Source of the DNA: Bacillota bacterium
GTDB taxonomy: Bacteria; Bacillota; Dethiobacteria; DTU022
Assembly (NCBI GenBank): GCA_012797095.1
Contig: JAAZPS010000041.1
Span: forward strand, 1 to 6,360
Direction: 5' to 3'
DNA length: 6,360 bases
Program-made: the position numbers and the translations under genes
Notes under the pieces: generated by a model
Database searches by the model: none
Seen by the model: the letters and a program-made list of their open reading frames with translations, nothing else
Told to the model about the DNA's origin: nothing
Shown: one piece after another, positions 5,540 to 6,360 of the stretch
How the letters are laid out: the number at the start of each line of letters is the position of its first letter
Numbering within the stretch: the stretch's first letter is position 1

Positions 5540-6360
5540 CTGAAAACTCACCGCTGGTTAAGCGCTGCCATCGCTGCCGGGGTGCTCCTTCTGGCAGGAC
5601 TGGGGATCTACAGCCTGGCCACCCGCACACCCGGGACTCTGCTGTCGGGGAAAAGTCCATCCAAACAGATCGTCTCCGTAAGGGGTGCCTCGGCAGATTT
5701 CGGCTGTTTGCTCGACAGCGACGCCACCGTGACCATCAAGAAGGTTCAACCCGCCGCGATCGATCCTGCGGTGGAGATCTTCGCCTATGATTTTCGTCTA
5801 TCCTCCGGTCAGCCCGACGGTTTCATCGAGCTCGCCATCTCATACCCGGACAGCGGATTGAGCGAGGATGAGGAGAAAGAAGCGGTCTGCGGAAAATACT
5901 ACAACGAACAGACCGATAAGTGGGAGGATGTCATCTACACGGTGGACCCCGTTTCAAACACTGTCCGGATTCTCACCGATCATCTCTCGGTTTACGGTGT
6001 CTTCAAGATAGTCGACCCGACCAAGCGCAGCGCCCACATTCCGGAAGTGAATATCTATGAGACCGGCATGACCACAAAGCAAGCCCAAAAAATATTGGAG
6101 AGCTACGCTGCCCGGGGCACCGGCTGGAAAGAAGATGTCGCCGGCGCCACCATCGAGGCGCTGGGCAGCTATCCCTACTTTGCCGCCTCCTCCGCCCCCA
6201 CCCTGTTGACCCTGGGCGGCGCCTACGACAGCATCTTCAGCAGCAGCTTCAACAACTCCCTCAGCATTCTGGGACTGACCACGGCCTGCGCGCAATTTGC
6301 CTATGACGCCTACCACAATGGATTGACCAGCACCGAGACCTCCATCAGCGGCATGAAAAC
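5528..6360 (+). CDS. Membrane-anchored surface protein, 3' end beyond the window
   Basis: ATG at 5528, with AAAGGAGAG upstream, opens a frame that continues for 277 codons to the window edge without a stop. Residues 10-31 are a hydrophobic helix after a short basic start (MIKLLKTHRW), acting as signal anchor or signal peptide. Residues about 48-162 look like an extracellular strand-rich domain: VEIFAYDF at 82-89, YYNEQTDKWEDV at 124-135, and TDHLSVYGVF at 150-159. The pattern of an aromatic/Trp strand, a turn, then T-D-H-[FL]-S-x-Y is one I associate with ZU5-like and related domains of bacterial surface proteins, in some of which a His-Phe-Ser site self-cleaves; here it is HLS, so cleavage is doubtful. 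Residues about 172-277 are small-residue rich and partly hydrophobic (PTLLTLGGAYDSIF, 224-237), with a possible helix at 180-196. A truncated paralogue lies at 2479. Confidence 0.85.
   Translation, partial: MIKLLKTHRWLSAAIAAGVLLLAGLGIYSLATRTPGTLLSGKSPSKQIVSVRGASADFGCLLDSDATVTIKKVQPAAIDPAVEIFAYDFRLSSGQPDGFIELAISYPDSGLSEDEEKEAVCGKYYNEQTDKWEDVIYTVDPVSNTVRILTDHLSVYGVFKIVDPTKRSAHIPEVNIYETGMTTKQAQKILESYAARGTGWKEDVAGATIEALGSYPYFAASSAPTLLTLGGAYDSIFSSSFNNSLSILGLTTACAQFAYDAYHNGLTSTETSISGMK

Noticed and set aside
5467..5790. 107-codon + frame beginning at 5467
   Set aside because: Its first residues are the old frame of the decayed 1787-type tail; it then runs out of frame through the better-supported 5528 gene.
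5954..6316. Gly/Ala/Val-rich minus-strand frame of 120 codons
   Set aside because: It is a shadow of the 5528 gene, whose frame has a good ribosome binding site, a membrane anchor and a sensible composition.

Overview
The window reads like a chromosomal segment of a moderately GC-rich bacterium, most likely a Bacillota/Clostridia-type anaerobe. The support is circumstantial: strong purine-rich ribosome binding sites (AGGAGG, AAAGGAGAG, GGGAGGAG), a GTG start, tight same-strand packing, and a LuxR-type regulator fused to a 12-helix transporter-like domain, an architecture I associate with anaerobic Clostridia and Eggerthellaceae. No gene gives a species-level identification.

Layout, all genes on the + strand. 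Positions 1-110 hold two inverted arms of an interspersed repeat of the GGATCCTTC/CAGGATGACA kind, followed by about 220 bases without a convincing gene (one candidate 22-codon leader ORF at 259-327). Then come: a membrane-bound LuxR-type regulator (331-1740); a small two-helix membrane protein (1787-2401); a 34-codon remnant ORF (2479-2583); a zinc-ribbon multi-pass membrane protein (2553-3470); a large signal-peptide-bearing protein with a coiled coil and a Gly/Ala-rich tail, overlapping the previous gene by ATGA (3467-5368); a non-coding stretch with a very stable hairpin (5369-5527); and an anchored surface protein that runs off the right edge (5528-6360+).

The most striking observation is a hidden pair of divergent direct repeats. 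The 3' end of the 1787 gene plus the ribosome binding site and first codons after it (2312-2519) reappear at 5413-5539 and 5771-5799. At the left copy the upstream gene is whole, but the downstream gene is reduced to its first 4 codons fused in frame to codons 82 onward (a 77-codon deletion relative to the right copy). At the right copy the downstream gene is intact to the window edge, but only the 3' tail of the upstream gene survives, with an in-frame TAA. The two decayed copies are therefore complementary and bracket the zinc-ribbon/secreted-protein gene pair. I infer an old duplication of a two-gene block (small membrane protein plus anchored surface protein), or insertion of the pair into such a block, followed by reciprocal decay.

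How the genes might work together is inference only. A membrane regulator may control a downstream cell-envelope gene set in which nearly every product is membrane-anchored or exported. No enzyme active site, nuclease, transposase or integrase was recognised.
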